Source: Hyphomicrobiales bacterium (GTDB lineage: Bacteria > Pseudomonadota > Alphaproteobacteria > Rhizobiales > UBA4765). Taken from it: 6,210 nucleotides of DNA. Location of the stretch: NCBI GenBank assembly GCA_027487195.1, contig JAIYEB010000130.1:1-6210 (forward strand), in the 5' to 3' direction. Below the pieces are notes generated by a model that was not told where the DNA came from, made no database searches, and saw only the letters and a program-made list of their open reading frames with translations. The stretch's first letter is position 1, and each line of letters starts with the position of its first letter. The translations under genes and the position numbers were made by a program. Below are positions 5,425 through 6,210 of the stretch, piece after piece.

Positions 5425-6210
5425 TCAAAGCGTCGCGACGCGCGCGATCTCCGCAGCAACATCGGACAGCTTGGGCTTGTCGCATGCCTCAAACGGCATG
5501 GGTCGCACGAGTTCAAGGGTTGCAAGGCCGACGCGGGCGGTCATGAGCCCGTTCACAAGCCCTTCGCCGAGCTTTGCCGAGATCCGCGCGGCAATGCCAT
5601 GACCAAAGAGCTGCGAGAGAAGTTCATCGCCCGCACCAAGGCCGCCGGTGACAATGAGATGGCCGACCACGCGTCGCCCGAGCCGGAACATGCCAAGCTT
5701 GCCGGGCCGTGCACCGTAAAGCTCGGCGATGCGACGAATGAGGCGCACGCTTTCCATGGTGACCGCAATCACATCGAACACGGCGCGCGGCGACAGCGCA
5801 GTGACAATCGCGATGCGCTTTGCACTTTCCGTAACGATTGCCACCGCCTCACGGTCGAGCGGACCAAGAAGCGTGGTCTCGGCAAGCGTCGCCAGATCCC
5901 GGCCGCCCATCGGCCTGCCACGGTCAGCCGCAAGCCGTTCGCGCGCTGCCATCATATCCGGACGGCTTGCGGTGATCCTGTCGAGGTGAATGGCCACACG
6001 GTCGGCTGCTGCCTTGTCTGAAGCCTCGAATGCCAGCACGGCGTCGGATCGCAACCGATCGATGGCTGCAAGGCGGCGCAAGGCCATCAACTCCCGTGCG
6101 ATCATGATGATGACGACCAGAGCGCCCGCAATGACCAGCGCAAGGGCGACCCATCCGAGCGCCGGCGCACGCCGGAACGCCTCATCAACAAGGTCTGCAA
6201 GCGCAAGACC
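5425..6210 (-). CDS. UPF0283/YcjF-like membrane protein (DUF697 type), 5' end outside window
   Basis: Inner-membrane protein of the UPF0283 (YcjF) family, function not established; in many Proteobacteria its gene follows ycjX, which encodes a P-loop NTPase-like protein. The frame stays open to the window edge: 35 residues precede the ATG at 6105, including a hydrophobic run (ALGWVALALVIAGALVVII) that is the TM segment expected just before the basic stretch RELMALRRLAAIDRLR. The first ATG is therefore internal. The diagnostic C-terminal half is intact: LSPRAVFD, RLIRRIAELYGARPG, GDELLSQLFGHGIAARIS, KLGEGLVNGLMTARVGLA and RPMPF. The 261 visible residues of the usual 340-355 leave about 90 missing. 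It is probably the first of the three right-hand genes seen, co-transcribed with the VWA gene 54 bases downstream. Confidence 0.88.
   Translation of the reverse strand, partial: GLALADLVDEAFRRAPALGWVALALVIAGALVVIIMIARELMALRRLAAIDRLRSDAVLAFEASDKAAADRVAIHLDRITASRPDMMAARERLAADRGRPMGGRDLATLAETTLLGPLDREAVAIVTESAKRIAIVTALSPRAVFDVIAVTMESVRLIRRIAELYGARPGKLGMFRLGRRVVGHLIVTGGLGAGDELLSQLFGHGIAARISAKLGEGLVNGLMTARVGLATLELVRPMPFEACDKPKLSDVAAEIARVATL

Noticed and set aside
5419..6021. Plus-strand open frame of 200 codons
   Set aside because: It is antisense to the UPF0283 gene, which matches its family over its whole visible length.

Overview
The window comes from a GC-rich (about 60%, by eye) Gram-negative bacterium, most likely an alphaproteobacterium. 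The evidence is protein resemblance: a UPF0283/YcjF-type membrane protein, a CoxE-type von Willebrand factor A (VWA) protein of the kind common in that class, a UspF/UspG-like stress protein, and small membrane proteins with pleckstrin-homology (PH)-like domains. I see no phage genes, transposase, CRISPR array, tRNA or rRNA. It reads as ordinary, densely packed chromosome.

Layout, left to right. Positions 2-739 (+) hold the C-terminal three quarters of a dipeptide (L-Ala-D/L-Glu type) epimerase. It ends in a hairpin terminator that includes its own stop codon. Positions 817-1440 (-) encode a 2-transmembrane (TM) PH-domain protein. Upstream of it on the minus strand, 1576-2847 (-) encodes a 12-TM major facilitator superfamily (MFS) transporter. 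The 135-base gap between these two has the window's most unusual non-coding structure: a decaying 17-bp periodic repeat, and an inverted repeat able to hide the ribosome binding site of the PH gene. A divergent region of about 190-240 bases then separates the transporter from a universal stress protein gene, 3039-3461 (+). A hairpin lies between that gene and the next, which converge.

The right part is one minus-strand cluster of three genes. In transcription order these are a UPF0283/YcjF-like membrane protein (5425-6210, its N-terminus outside the window), a CoxE-like VWA protein (4192-5370) and a small PH-like 2-TM membrane protein (3555-4145, GTG start). Gaps of 54 and 46 bases suggest co-transcription. 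No MoxR ATPase, the usual partner of a CoxE-type VWA protein, is in view. A YcjX-type P-loop protein, the usual partner of YcjF, may lie past the right edge.

How the genes work together is inference. The epimerase points to murein-peptide recycling. The stress protein and the YcjF-like protein suggest stress or envelope functions. The VWA protein suggests a metal-dependent assembly or chaperone role. I found no clear new defence or mobile system. The best leads are the structured leader of the PH gene and the YcjF-VWA-PH cluster.
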